DNA from: Gammaproteobacteria bacterium
GTDB taxonomy: Bacteria > Pseudomonadota > Gammaproteobacteria > GRL18
DNA: 14,449 nucleotides
Assembly (NCBI GenBank): GCA_023144715.1
Contig: JAGLFC010000015.1
Span: 1-14,449 of the forward strand
Direction: 5' to 3'
Numbering within the stretch: the stretch's first letter is position 1; every line of letters begins with the position of its first letter. Below the pieces are notes generated by a model, which searched no databases, was not told the DNA's origin, and was given only the letters and a program-made list of their open reading frames with translations. The translations under genes and the position numbers were made by a program. This document shows, piece after piece, positions 7,111 to 14,449 of the stretch.

Positions 7111-8391
7111 ATGGCAAACGAAGTTTGTTTTAGAACATTACATCTTGATCAACCATGGACACTAGAATCTTATTTGAGTGTAGGTGGTTATCAACAGCTG
7201 AAAAAAATTCTTACAGAAAAAATACCAGCTAATGATATTATTGAACAATTAAAACTATCTGCTCTTAGAGGGCGTGGTGGTGCTGGTTTTCCAACAGGAC
7301 TTAAATGGAGTTTCATGCCCAGTCAAGTCCAAGGTCAAAAATACATCGTGTGTAACTCAGACGAAGGTGAACCAGGTACGTGTAAAGATCGTGATATTTT
7401 ACGTTATAATCCTCATCAATTAATTGAAGGCATGGCAATTGCTGGCTATTGTATTGGTGCTGATACAGGTTATAATTATATTCGTGGTGAATTTTGGGAA
7501 CCGTATAGTCGTTTTGATGAGGCTTTAAAAGAAGCACGTGAAGCAGGTTATTTAGGTGATAACTTATTTGATACAGGTTTTAATTTCGATGCTCATGCCC
7601 ACCTCGGTGGTGGTGCTTATATTTGTGGTGAAGAGACCGCATTATTAGAGTCAATTGAAGGTAAAAAAGGTCAACCACGTTTTAAACCCCCTTTTCCAGC
7701 AGGTTTTGGCTTGTATGGTAAGCCCACTACAATTAATAATACAGAAACATTGGCTTCAGTACCTGTTATTGTCGAAAAGGGTGGTCAGTGGTTTCTTGAA
7801 CATGGCAAACCTAATAATGGTGGTACCAAACTTTTTTCTGTCTCAGGTAATGTCAATCGTCCGGGAAATTATGAAATTGATATGGGTACCCCATTTTCTG
7901 AATTATTAGAAATGTGTGGTGGCATGAAAGAAGGTTATCAACTCAAAGCAGTTATTCCAGGAGGAAGTTCTTCTCCTGTCGTACCAGGCGAGCAAATGAT
8001 GGATGTGACTATGGATTATGATAGTATACAATCCGCAGGTTCAATGTTAGGCTCTGGTGCGGTGATTATTCTTGATGATCAAGTGTGTATGGTGAATGCG
8101 TTAGCACGACTATCCCATTTTTATCATGAAGAATCATGTGGTCAGTGTACGCCTTGTCGTGAAGGCACAGGTTGGTTATCACGAGTCATGCACCGCATTG
8201 AACATGGACATGGCAAGCAAGAAGATATAGAACTTCTGGATACCGTCGCAGGTAATATCATGGGGCGCACGATTTGTGCCTTGGGTGAAGCAGCATCCAT
8301 GCCAGTACAAGGCTTTTTAAAGCATTATCGTGATGAGTTTCAATATCATATTGATCATAAAAAGTGTATGGTTGGTTCAGGCAGTAAATAG
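7111..8391 (+). CDS. nuoF: NADH-quinone oxidoreductase subunit F (51 kDa type, FMN, cluster N3)
   Basis: Binds NADH and FMN and starts electron transfer into complex I. The 426 residues show the glycine-rich FMN motif GRGGAGFPTGLKW (54-66), the second nucleotide motif GGGAYICGEETALLESIEG (166-184), and the 4Fe-4S N3 ligands Cys343, Cys346 and Cys349 (SCGQCTPC) plus Cys389 (TICALG). Length is standard. The ribosome-binding site GCGGA lies about 8 nt before the ATG. It sits 20 nt after nuoE and 54 nt before nuoG. Confidence 0.97.
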   Translation: MANEVCFRTLHLDQPWTLESYLSVGGYQQLKKILTEKIPANDIIEQLKLSALRGRGGAGFPTGLKWSFMPSQVQGQKYIVCNSDEGEPGTCKDRDILRYNPHQLIEGMAIAGYCIGADTGYNYIRGEFWEPYSRFDEALKEAREAGYLGDNLFDTGFNFDAHAHLGGGAYICGEETALLESIEGKKGQPRFKPPFPAGFGLYGKPTTINNTETLASVPVIVEKGGQWFLEHGKPNNGGTKLFSVSGNVNRPGNYEIDMGTPFSELLEMCGGMKEGYQLKAVIPGGSSSPVVPGEQMMDVTMDYDSIQSAGSMLGSGAVIILDDQVCMVNALARLSHFYHEESCGQCTPCREGTGWLSRVMHRIEHGHGKQEDIELLDTVAGNIMGRTICALGEAASMPVQGFLKHYRDEFQYHIDHKKCMVGSGSK

Positions 8392-8393
8392 CA

Positions 8394-8444
8394 TTAAATA
8401 GTATTTAACACACATTCATTAAACAAGAGATTTACGGTATTTAA
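8394..8444. repeat. Palindrome and direct repeat in the nuoF-nuoG gap
   Basis: TTAAATA-G-TATTTAA at 8394-8408 is a perfect palindrome with 7-bp arms. GTATTTAA at 8401-8408 is repeated exactly at 8437-8444, ending two bases before the nuoG ATG. A single-stranded message could pair the first arm with either copy, so the nuoG start could be partly folded. Only A-U pairs are involved, so the structure would be weak. Confidence 0.3.
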
Positions 8445-8445
8445 T

Positions 8446-10794
8446 ATGGTAACGATTAAAATTAACGGACAACAGGTCGAGGCTGAGCAAGGTCAGATGC
8501 TTATTGAAGCCGCTGATAATGCTGGTATAGCCATACCCCGTTTTTGTTATCATAAAAACCTGTCTATTTCAGCCAATTGTCGTATGTGTTTAGTGGAAGT
8601 AGAAAAAGCACCAAAACCGATGCCAGCCTGTGCCACACCCGTTGCAGAAGGAATGATTGTTAATACTCAATCCACTTATGCTCTGGCCGCACAAAAATCA
8701 GTCATGGAATTTTTATTAATCAATCATCCATTGGATTGTCCTGTTTGTGATCAAGGTGGTGAGTGTGATTTACAAGAATTTTCGATAGGCTATGGTGGTG
8801 ATCATTCTGAATATTCAGAAATGAAACGAGTCATTCCAGACAAAAATATTGGTTCTTTAATTGCAACTGAACTCACTCGTTGTATCCATTGTACACGTTG
8901 TATACGTTTTGGTCAGGAAATCGCTGGAATGCGTGAACTCGGTGCAACAGGCCGCGGTGACTGGATGGAAATCGGCACTTATATAGAAAAAAGTGTGGAT
9001 TCAGAATTGTCAGGTAATATTATTGATCTCTGTCCTGTGGGTGCTTTAACGTCCAAAGTATCACGTTTTACCTATCGTGTTTGGGAATTAGCCAGCAATG
9101 ATAGTATTGGCTCTCATGATTGTGTCGGTTCTAATTGTAATGTTCAAACTAAAAATGGACAGATAAAACGAGTCATTGGCCGTCAAAATGATGCCATTAA
9201 TGATGCTTGGATATCAGATCGTGATCGTTATAGTTATGAAGCACTACAAAGTAATGAACGCATTACTAAGCCACTGATCAAAAAAGAAGGGCAATGGCTA
9301 GAAACAAGTTGGGATGAAGCCTTGCAGTTTGCTGTAAATGGTCTCAAAGATATTCAAGATAAAACACACATAGGGTCAATTTGTTCGCCCTCTGTGACCA
9401 CAGAAGAAATGTACCTTTTACAAAAGCTAATACGGGGTATTGGGTGTCATAATATTGATCACCGCTTACGCCAATCTGATTTTAGTGGTCAGGATCACGA
9501 TCCTGCTTTCTTAGGTTTAGGTATGAGTGTTGCTGATGTTGCTACACAGCAAGCTATTTTAATTATTGGTTCAAATGTTCGTAAAGAACAGCCTATTATG
9601 GCACATCAAATCAGACAGGCAAATCTCAAGGGTGCAAAAATCTCTTGTGTAAACCCTGTGAATTATGACTTTAATTTTAAAGTGGCACATAATTTTACTG
9701 TAGCACCCAGCCATTTGTTTAAAGAACTGAAAGCATTAGCAAAAGCGGTTCAGGAAAATTCTTCTGAAGAAGCACCAGAAGGCTTGTCAGCGTTAGTCGC
9801 ATCGGTTAAAGTCAGTGATGAACACGCACAATGTATTACTGAATTAACAAGTGCTGAAAATTCTATGTTAATGTTAGGCACATTACTCCAAGCAATGCCT
9901 CATTATTCAGATATAAGAATGCTTGCTTCCTTTATTGCTCAAGCGACTGATTCAACACTAGGCTATCTTACTCCAGGTGCTAATAGTTCAGGTGCTTATC
10001 TAGCAGGTGTATTACCTAATGTGGTTGATGGTCAACACGGTTTAGACACTCAAGCAATGTTTGCTGAAAAATTACAGGCTTATATTACTTATGGTATTGA
10101 AGCAGAACGTGATTGTGATCATCCTGTGCAGGCGATTGAAGCCCTTAAAAATGCACAATTTAATATCTCGCTAAGTAGCTTTGTCAGTGATACCATGAAG
10201 TCTTATGCCAATGTTATTTTACCTATTTCTTCTCTAACAGAAGCTTCAGGTACGTTAATTAATGTCGATGGTACTTGGCAAAGTTTTAATGCGGTCAGTA
10301 AAGTAAGTGGGTTATCAAAACCGGGTTGGAAAGTCTTACGTGTGATGGGTAACTTATTTAATCTGGCTGATTTTGACTATCAAAGCTCTACTGATGTGCT
10401 TGAAGAACTGAAAAAATCAGTAGGAACGGTTGAAACAACCAAAGCTGGTAATGATATTGCTTGGAGTTGTCCTGAAAACCTCAGTGCACAAACCTCTGAC
10501 ATACAAAGAATTGCTGAATTATCCATTTATAATGTAGATTCAGTGACACGTAGAGCCAGTGCCTTACAAAAAACTCAAGATGCTCAGGTTGAATGTGTCA
10601 AAATAAACTCTGCCTTGGCAAAGAAATTAAAATTTGAAGAAGCACAAAATGTCATTGTAAAACAGGATGATAATAGTATTGAAATGACTTTGAGCATTGA
10701 TGATAATATCGCTGATAATTGTGCGTATCTACCCGCAGGCAGTCTAGCAGCGGTATCATTAGGTGGTGGCTTTGATGCAATCTCTTTTAACTAA
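8446..10794 (+). CDS. nuoG: NADH-quinone oxidoreductase subunit G (75 kDa type)
   Basis: Largest peripheral-arm subunit; wires electrons from NuoE/F to NuoI. Of its 782 residues the first 200 hold three clusters: N1b (2Fe-2S: Cys34, Cys45, Cys48, Cys62), N5 (4Fe-4S with His94, Cys98, Cys101, Cys107) and N4 (Cys146, Cys149, Cys152, Cys196). The rest is a molybdopterin-oxidoreductase-like domain that has no catalytic role in complex I. The extra N7 cluster of E. coli and Thermus NuoG is not expected: only Cys226 and Cys231 (C-x4-C) are seen in that region, not the four-cysteine set. The ribosome-binding site is weak (only ACGG about 9 nt upstream, AAGAGA farther away), unusual beside its neighbours; the preceding gap carries a palindrome. 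Confidence 0.97.
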   Translation: MVTIKINGQQVEAEQGQMLIEAADNAGIAIPRFCYHKNLSISANCRMCLVEVEKAPKPMPACATPVAEGMIVNTQSTYALAAQKSVMEFLLINHPLDCPVCDQGGECDLQEFSIGYGGDHSEYSEMKRVIPDKNIGSLIATELTRCIHCTRCIRFGQEIAGMRELGATGRGDWMEIGTYIEKSVDSELSGNIIDLCPVGALTSKVSRFTYRVWELASNDSIGSHDCVGSNCNVQTKNGQIKRVIGRQNDAINDAWISDRDRYSYEALQSNERITKPLIKKEGQWLETSWDEALQFAVNGLKDIQDKTHIGSICSPSVTTEEMYLLQKLIRGIGCHNIDHRLRQSDFSGQDHDPAFLGLGMSVADVATQQAILIIGSNVRKEQPIMAHQIRQANLKGAKISCVNPVNYDFNFKVAHNFTVAPSHLFKELKALAKAVQENSSEEAPEGLSALVASVKVSDEHAQCITELTSAENSMLMLGTLLQAMPHYSDIRMLASFIAQATDSTLGYLTPGANSSGAYLAGVLPNVVDGQHGLDTQAMFAEKLQAYITYGIEAERDCDHPVQAIEALKNAQFNISLSSFVSDTMKSYANVILPISSLTEASGTLINVDGTWQSFNAVSKVSGLSKPGWKVLRVMGNLFNLADFDYQSSTDVLEELKKSVGTVETTKAGNDIAWSCPENLSAQTSDIQRIAELSIYNVDSVTRRASALQKTQDAQVECVKINSALAKKLKFEEAQNVIVKQDDNSIEMTLSIDDNIADNCAYLPAGSLAAVSLGGGFDAISFN

Positions 10795-10818
10795 ATGGCT
10801 AATGAAGCGGAGTAAATT

Positions 10819-11865
10819 TTGATAGACCTGATTTTATCAATTTATGAAATACCAGTAATAAATATATTACTCAAAATTATTGTAATTTTAGTGCCTTTAT
10901 TGCTTACTGTTGCTTATTTTACTTATGCAGAACGGAAAGTCATTGGCTATATGCAAGTACGTATAGGGCCAAACCGTGTAGGACCAAGAGGTTGGTTACA
11001 GCCTATTGCTGATGCTTTAAAATTAATGTGTAAAGAAATAATCTTTCCTTCAGGTGCTAATAAAGTCCTCTTTATTATTGCTCCAACATTAGCTATTTCA
11101 ACGGCACTGGCGGCATGGGCGGTTATTCCATTTGGTGCAGAGCTGGTTTTGGCAGATATTAATGTGGCATTACTTTATATTTTAGCAATGACCTCAGTAG
11201 GTGTTTATGGCGTGATATTGGCAGGTTGGGCTTCCAACTCAAAATACGCGATTATGAGTACTTTAAGGACAGCAGCTCAAGTTGTATCGTATGAAATTGC
11301 CATGGGTTTTGCCTTAGTGGGTGTGGTTATGGCGGCAAGAAGTCTTAATATCGGTGATATTGTTGAAGGGCAGAGCGGTAGTATTTGGGGATGGTATATG
11401 TGGCCCTTATTCCCCTTATTTATTATTTATTTTATATCAGGTGTTGCTGAAACCAATCGTGCACCTTTTGATGTTGCAGAAGGCGAATCAGAAATTGTTG
11501 CTGGTTTTCATGTAGAATATTCAGGCATCTTATTTGCTATTTTCTTTTTAGCTGAATACGCCAATATGATTTTAATTTCTATTATGGCCGCCCTAATGTT
11601 TATGGGGGGGTGGTTATCACCGTTTCAAGGGGATGGTGGCTTGGGTGCAACCTTTTTAGGCAGTTCAAGTATTATCTGGTTATTGGGAAAAACAGCCATA
11701 TTTATGTTTATGTTCTTATGGTTTAGAGCCACTTTCCCACGTTATCGTTATGACCAAATTATGCGTTTAGGTTGGAAAGTCTTTATACCAATTACCATTG
11801 TTTGGATTTATGTTATTGGTATTATGTATTATATGGAGTTATCACCTTGGTTTGTGAAAGGTTAA
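10819..11865 (+). CDS. nuoH: NADH-quinone oxidoreductase subunit H
   Basis: Membrane subunit that docks the peripheral arm and lines the quinone channel. The 348 residues contain about eight membrane helices. Conserved stretches are AERKVIGYMQVRIGPNRVGP (37-56) and the acidic loop beginning ETNRAPFDVAEGESEIVAG (from residue 211), both facing the quinone cavity. I take TTG at 10819 as the start: it has GGAG 6 nt upstream (10809-10812) and gives the usual family length. A run of seven G at 11604-11610 encodes Met-Gly-Gly-Trp and keeps the frame open. Confidence 0.96.
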   Translation: MIDLILSIYEIPVINILLKIIVILVPLLLTVAYFTYAERKVIGYMQVRIGPNRVGPRGWLQPIADALKLMCKEIIFPSGANKVLFIIAPTLAISTALAAWAVIPFGAELVLADINVALLYILAMTSVGVYGVILAGWASNSKYAIMSTLRTAAQVVSYEIAMGFALVGVVMAARSLNIGDIVEGQSGSIWGWYMWPLFPLFIIYFISGVAETNRAPFDVAEGESEIVAGFHVEYSGILFAIFFLAEYANMILISIMAALMFMGGWLSPFQGDGGLGATFLGSSSIIWLLGKTAIFMFMFLWFRATFPRYRYDQIMRLGWKVFIPITIVWIYVIGIMYYMELSPWFVKG

Positions 11866-11925
11866 TCTGAATATGATATTAAGAAACTGTTTTTTTATAG
11901 AGAATAGCCTTGTTAGGAGAGTCTG

Positions 11926-12414
11926 GTGAAACAATTGATTCAATTTTTTAACAGTCTGTTTTTGGCAGAACTTTTTAAAGGTTTGAGTGTCACAGGGCGT
12001 TATCTGTTTAAGAAAAAAATTACTGTACAATATCCTGAAGAAAAAACTCCTCAGTCTTTTCGTTTTAGGGGATTACATGCACAACGTCGTTATGCTAATG
12101 GTGAAGAACGTTGTATTGCTTGTAAATTATGTGAAGCGATATGTCCTGCTTTGGCAATTTCTATTGAATCAGAAGAACGTGAAGATGGTACGCGTAGAAC
12201 AAAAAGCTATGATATTGATTTAACCAAATGTATTTTTTGTGGTTTCTGTGAAGAATCTTGTCCTGTTGATTCAATTGTTGAAACACGGATATTTGAATAT
12301 CACGGTGATGAAAAAAGTGATTTGTATATGACTAAAGAAAAGTTACTGGCCATCGGTGATAAATACGAAGCACAAATTGCCGCTGATAGAGCCAATGACG
12401 CACCTTATAGATAA
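11926..12414 (+). CDS. nuoI: NADH-quinone oxidoreductase subunit I (clusters N6a and N6b)
   Basis: Ferredoxin-like connecting-arm subunit that passes electrons from NuoG to NuoB. The 162 residues hold two 4Fe-4S motifs: Cys63-x2-Cys66-x2-Cys69-x3-Cys73-Pro and Cys102-x2-Cys105-x2-Cys108-x3-Cys112-Pro. The start is GTG at 11926, preceded by AGGAG at about 6 nt. It is separated from nuoH by 60 nt of featureless sequence and from nuoJ by the longest gap in the operon, which contains a palindromic element. Confidence 0.97.
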   Translation: MKQLIQFFNSLFLAELFKGLSVTGRYLFKKKITVQYPEEKTPQSFRFRGLHAQRRYANGEERCIACKLCEAICPALAISIESEEREDGTRRTKSYDIDLTKCIFCGFCEESCPVDSIVETRIFEYHGDEKSDLYMTKEKLLAIGDKYEAQIAADRANDAPYR

Positions 12415-12424
12415 GTACACTGAA

Positions 12425-12535
12425 TATTACAATTTATAGTTTTCACATACACATTACTGATGTTTATTTTCTGAGTATAATCATCGCCTGATTTCAGAAA
12501 ATAGTTATGGGGCATGTGTATGTTAATGTGTAATA
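12425..12535. repeat. Nested imperfect palindrome between nuoI and nuoJ (RNA hairpin or MITE-like element)
   Basis: Three nested pairs of arms share one centre: TATTAC (12425-12430) with GTAATA (12530-12535); ACATACACAT (12445-12454) with ATGTGTATGT (12514-12523); and TATTTTCTGA (12465-12474) with TCAGAAAATA (12494-12503). Inside the last pair, AATCA (12479-12483) and TGATT (12489-12493) stack on the stem with a 4-nt bulge and the loop TCGCC. The two 10-bp stems are separated by 10 nt on each side. An alternative pairing, ACACATTA (12449-12456) with TAATGTGT (12524-12531), competes with the outer stem. No T run follows, so it is not a standard intrinsic terminator. It could be a processing or stability element of the nuo mRNA, a regulator of nuoJ translation, or a remnant of a small palindromic mobile element. 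ATAAGT occurs on both sides (12411-12416 and 12533-12538), a weak hint of target duplication. Confidence 0.6.
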
Positions 12536-12581
12536 AGTTAATAAACAGGCAGTTTAAATCTGCCCATTGTGGATAGAGTTT

Positions 12582-13205
12582 ATGGAAACAATCGTTTTTT
12601 ATGTTTTTTCGACCTTTGTGGTTCTGTCTGCCTTAATGGTAGTGACAGTTCATAATCCGGTACGAGCCGCCTTCTTTTTGGTGCTGAGTTTTTTTTCATC
12701 AGCCGCAATATGGTTGTTATTAGAAGCGGAGTTCCTCGCCATTATACTCATTATTGTTTATGTGGGTGCGGTGATGGTGCTCTTTCTCTTTGTCGTGATG
12801 ATGCTTGATGTTAATATGGCAGAATTGAAAAAAGGCTTTGTAAAAAATCTTCCTTTAGCATTAATTGTGGCACTGGTGATGTTTTCACTTATTTACATGG
12901 TTGTGGGCGGTGAGCAATTTTCTATTGAAAAATTTGCCATTCCAGAACGCCATGCTGCTGACTATAGTAATGTGTCGGCATTAGGGCAAGTGCTTTATAC
13001 TGAATATGTGTATTCATTTGAAATTGCAGCAGTGATTCTTTTAGTGGGTATAGTAGCGGCTATTAGCTTGACATTAAGACGTAGACCCAATACTCGACAT
13101 CAGAAAATTGAAGATCAGGTCGCCGTAAAAGGAGCTGATCGTTTACGTGTTGTTAAAGTTGACTCTCATGCAAGAAAATATACGATAGCTGAGGATAAAG
13201 AATAA
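12582..13205 (+). CDS. nuoJ: NADH-quinone oxidoreductase subunit J
   Basis: Membrane subunit between NuoH and the antiporter-like subunits, involved in coupling. The 207 residues contain about five membrane helices, with the conserved NPVRAAFFLVLSFFSSA and IIVYVGAVMVLFLFVVMML stretches (the latter includes the pi-bulge helix of the family), then a charged C-terminal tail from about 165. I place the start at the ATG 12582 because METIVFYVFS matches the family start and GGATAGAG (12571-12578) lies just upstream. The in-frame TTG at 12567 would add five residues and swallow that ribosome-binding site. It ends directly before the nuoK ATG. Confidence 0.95.
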   Translation: METIVFYVFSTFVVLSALMVVTVHNPVRAAFFLVLSFFSSAAIWLLLEAEFLAIILIIVYVGAVMVLFLFVVMMLDVNMAELKKGFVKNLPLALIVALVMFSLIYMVVGGEQFSIEKFAIPERHAADYSNVSALGQVLYTEYVYSFEIAAVILLVGIVAAISLTLRRRPNTRHQKIEDQVAVKGADRLRVVKVDSHARKYTIAEDKE

Positions 13206-13511
13206 ATGCTGACACTTACTCATTTTCTGGTACTCAGTGCCATTCTATTTTCGATTAGTTTAGCAGGTGTTTTTATTAATCGAAAAAATGTTATTATTTT
13301 GCTAATGTGTGTGGAATTAATGTTATTAGCGGTTAATACCAATTTTATAGCCTTCTCTTATTTCTTAAACGATACCGCAGGGCAGGTCTTTGTTTTCTTT
13401 ATTCTTACCGTTGCAGCAGCAGAAGCTGCTATTGGTTTAGCAATCTTGGTGGTGTTGTTTAGAAATAAACGCACGATTAACGTTGAAGAACTTGATACAT
13501 TGAAGGGTTGA
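13206..13511 (+). CDS. nuoK: NADH-quinone oxidoreductase subunit K
   Basis: Small membrane subunit of the proton path, related to MrpC. The 101 residues form three membrane helices. The two buried glutamates essential in the E. coli protein (Glu36 and Glu72) are present as Glu37 (CVELML) and Glu73 (AAAEAAIGL). Its ATG follows the nuoJ TAA without a gap, with GAGGATAA about 8 nt upstream inside nuoJ. Confidence 0.97.
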   Translation: MLTLTHFLVLSAILFSISLAGVFINRKNVIILLMCVELMLLAVNTNFIAFSYFLNDTAGQVFVFFILTVAAAEAAIGLAILVVLFRNKRTINVEELDTLKG

Positions 13512-13515
13512 TACA

Positions 13516-14449
13516 GTGTTTGAAAATTATAGCGACTCACAGGTTTATCTTACCATTGTCTTAGCACCACTTATTGGTGCAATTTTTGCAGGTATCTTCA
13601 ACGCATACGTCAGTCGTGTTGCGGCACATACTGTTACGATTGCTGGAGTAGGTCTGTCTTTTATATTGGCGCTCTTTGTTTTTAAGTATTTCGCCTTTGA
13701 TGGTGCTGAAACCTATAATGAAACGGTTTATACTTGGTTAGCAAGTGATGGCATAACATTTGAAATTGGCTTTTTAGTCGATAACCTGACTTCAATGATG
13801 TTAGTGGTGGTCAGTTTTGTTTCCTTGATGGTACATTTATACACCATTGGTTATATGCAGGAAGATCCAGGTTACAAACGTTTCTTTAGCTATATATCTC
13901 TCTTTACTTTCTCTATGTATATGTTAGTGATGTCTAATAACTTCTTGCAATTATTCTTTGGTTGGGAAGCAGTCGGCTTAGTTTCTTATCTCTTAATTGG
14001 TTTTTACTACAAAAAAGAAAGTGCTATTTTTGCCAATATGAAAGCCTTCTTGGTCAATCGTGTGGGTGATTTTGGTTTTATTCTTGGTATTGCAGGTGTT
14101 CTCATGGTCTTTGATACCTTAGATTATGCCAAGGTCTTTGAGTTGGCAAGTTCTAATGCAAATTTGACGATTGAGATTATCCCAGGTGAACCTTGGTCAA
14201 TGATGACCGTAATTTGTATTTTATTATTTATTGGTGCCATGGGTAAGTCCGCTCAAGTGCCTTTACATGTCTGGCTACCTGATTCAATGGAAGGTCCAAC
14301 ACCAATTTCAGCACTGATTCATGCGGCCACTATGGTGACAGCAGGTATCTTTATGGTGACGAGAATGTCGCCATTATTTGAACTTTCGGAAACCGCCTTA
14401 TCCTTTATTATTATTATTGGTGCCATTACTGCATTGTTTATGGGCTTTT
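13516..14449 (+). CDS. nuoL: NADH-quinone oxidoreductase subunit L, N-terminal part (3' end outside window)
   Basis: Distal antiporter-like membrane subunit that pumps protons. The first 311 codons are in the window and the frame runs off the right edge. I take GTG at 13516 as the start, 4 nt after the nuoK stop, with AAGGG about 8 nt upstream; the protein would begin Val/Met-Phe-Glu-Asn-Tyr. Conserved family features are FGWEAVGLVSYLLIGFYY with Glu151 and GKSAQVPLHVWLPDSMEGPT with Lys244, corresponding to the key Glu144 and Lys229 of E. coli NuoL, then the ISALIHAATMVTAG helix. The full family length is over 600 residues, so about half is missing. nuoM and nuoN would be expected next. Confidence 0.95.
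   Translation, partial: MFENYSDSQVYLTIVLAPLIGAIFAGIFNAYVSRVAAHTVTIAGVGLSFILALFVFKYFAFDGAETYNETVYTWLASDGITFEIGFLVDNLTSMMLVVVSFVSLMVHLYTIGYMQEDPGYKRFFSYISLFTFSMYMLVMSNNFLQLFFGWEAVGLVSYLLIGFYYKKESAIFANMKAFLVNRVGDFGFILGIAGVLMVFDTLDYAKVFELASSNANLTIEIIPGEPWSMMTVICILLFIGAMGKSAQVPLHVWLPDSMEGPTPISALIHAATMVTAGIFMVTRMSPLFELSETALSFIIIIGAITALFMGF

Noticed and set aside
11604..11610. Run of seven G in nuoH as a programmed slippage or phase-variation site
   Set aside because: It encodes Met-Gly-Gly-Trp in an intact full-length NuoH; phase variation of a core respiratory subunit is unlikely.
11866..11925. 60-nt nuoH-nuoI gap as a possible small gene or regulatory site
   Set aside because: No reading frame, repeat or promoter stands out apart from the nuoI ribosome-binding site.
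12465..12503. Intrinsic terminator between nuoI and nuoJ
   Set aside because: The hairpin is AT-rich and is followed by GTTATGGGGC, not by a T run, and ending the transcript here would cut complex I genes apart.
12567..12581. Upstream TTG start for nuoJ
   Set aside because: It would translate through the ribosome-binding site of the ATG at 12582, where the family N-terminus begins.

Overview
The window is chromosomal DNA from an AT-rich gammaproteobacterium-like organism. The complex I subunits, including separate nuoC and nuoD, resemble gammaproteobacterial ones. The type of TyrRS, the fused exported MsrA-MsrB and the secreted CAP-domain protein would suit a free-living or sulfur-oxidiser/methylotroph-type lineage. 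I infer the lineage from recalled protein similarity only and cannot name a genus. There are no tRNA or rRNA genes, CRISPR arrays, insertion sequences or phage genes.

Layout. Bases 1-972 are the 3' part of tyrS (tyrosyl-tRNA synthetase). Eleven bases later comes an exported methionine sulfoxide reductase MsrA-MsrB fusion (984-2114). Its stop codon abuts that of a convergent 44-residue cysteine-motif protein on the minus strand (2115-2249). A 143-bp divergent promoter region (2250-2392) follows, with two perfect inverted repeats that share the half-site AAGTAT. One repeat overlaps each predicted promoter. A secreted CAP/SCP-superfamily protein (2393-3700) comes next, and a 136-bp gap leads into the main operon.

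From 3837 to the right edge lies the NADH:quinone oxidoreductase (complex I) operon in canonical order: nuoA, B, C, D, E, F, G, H, I, J, K and the first 934 bases of nuoL. NuoE, F and G form the NADH-oxidising arm. NuoB, C, D and I form the connecting arm that carries electrons to cluster N2 and quinone. NuoA, H, J, K and L are membrane subunits that couple this to ion pumping. All recognisable Fe-S ligands and the key membrane charges are present, so the complex looks functional. Most junctions are tight: overlaps or 0-60 nt. The exception is a 167-nt gap between nuoI and nuoJ, which holds a nested imperfect palindrome able to fold into a long hairpin.

Most of the window is ordinary housekeeping sequence. 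The parts worth a second look are the nuoI-nuoJ structured element, the tiny cysteine-motif gene with its divergent promoter, the three-cysteine MsrAB, and the CAP protein. I see no convincing evidence of a wholly new multi-gene system.
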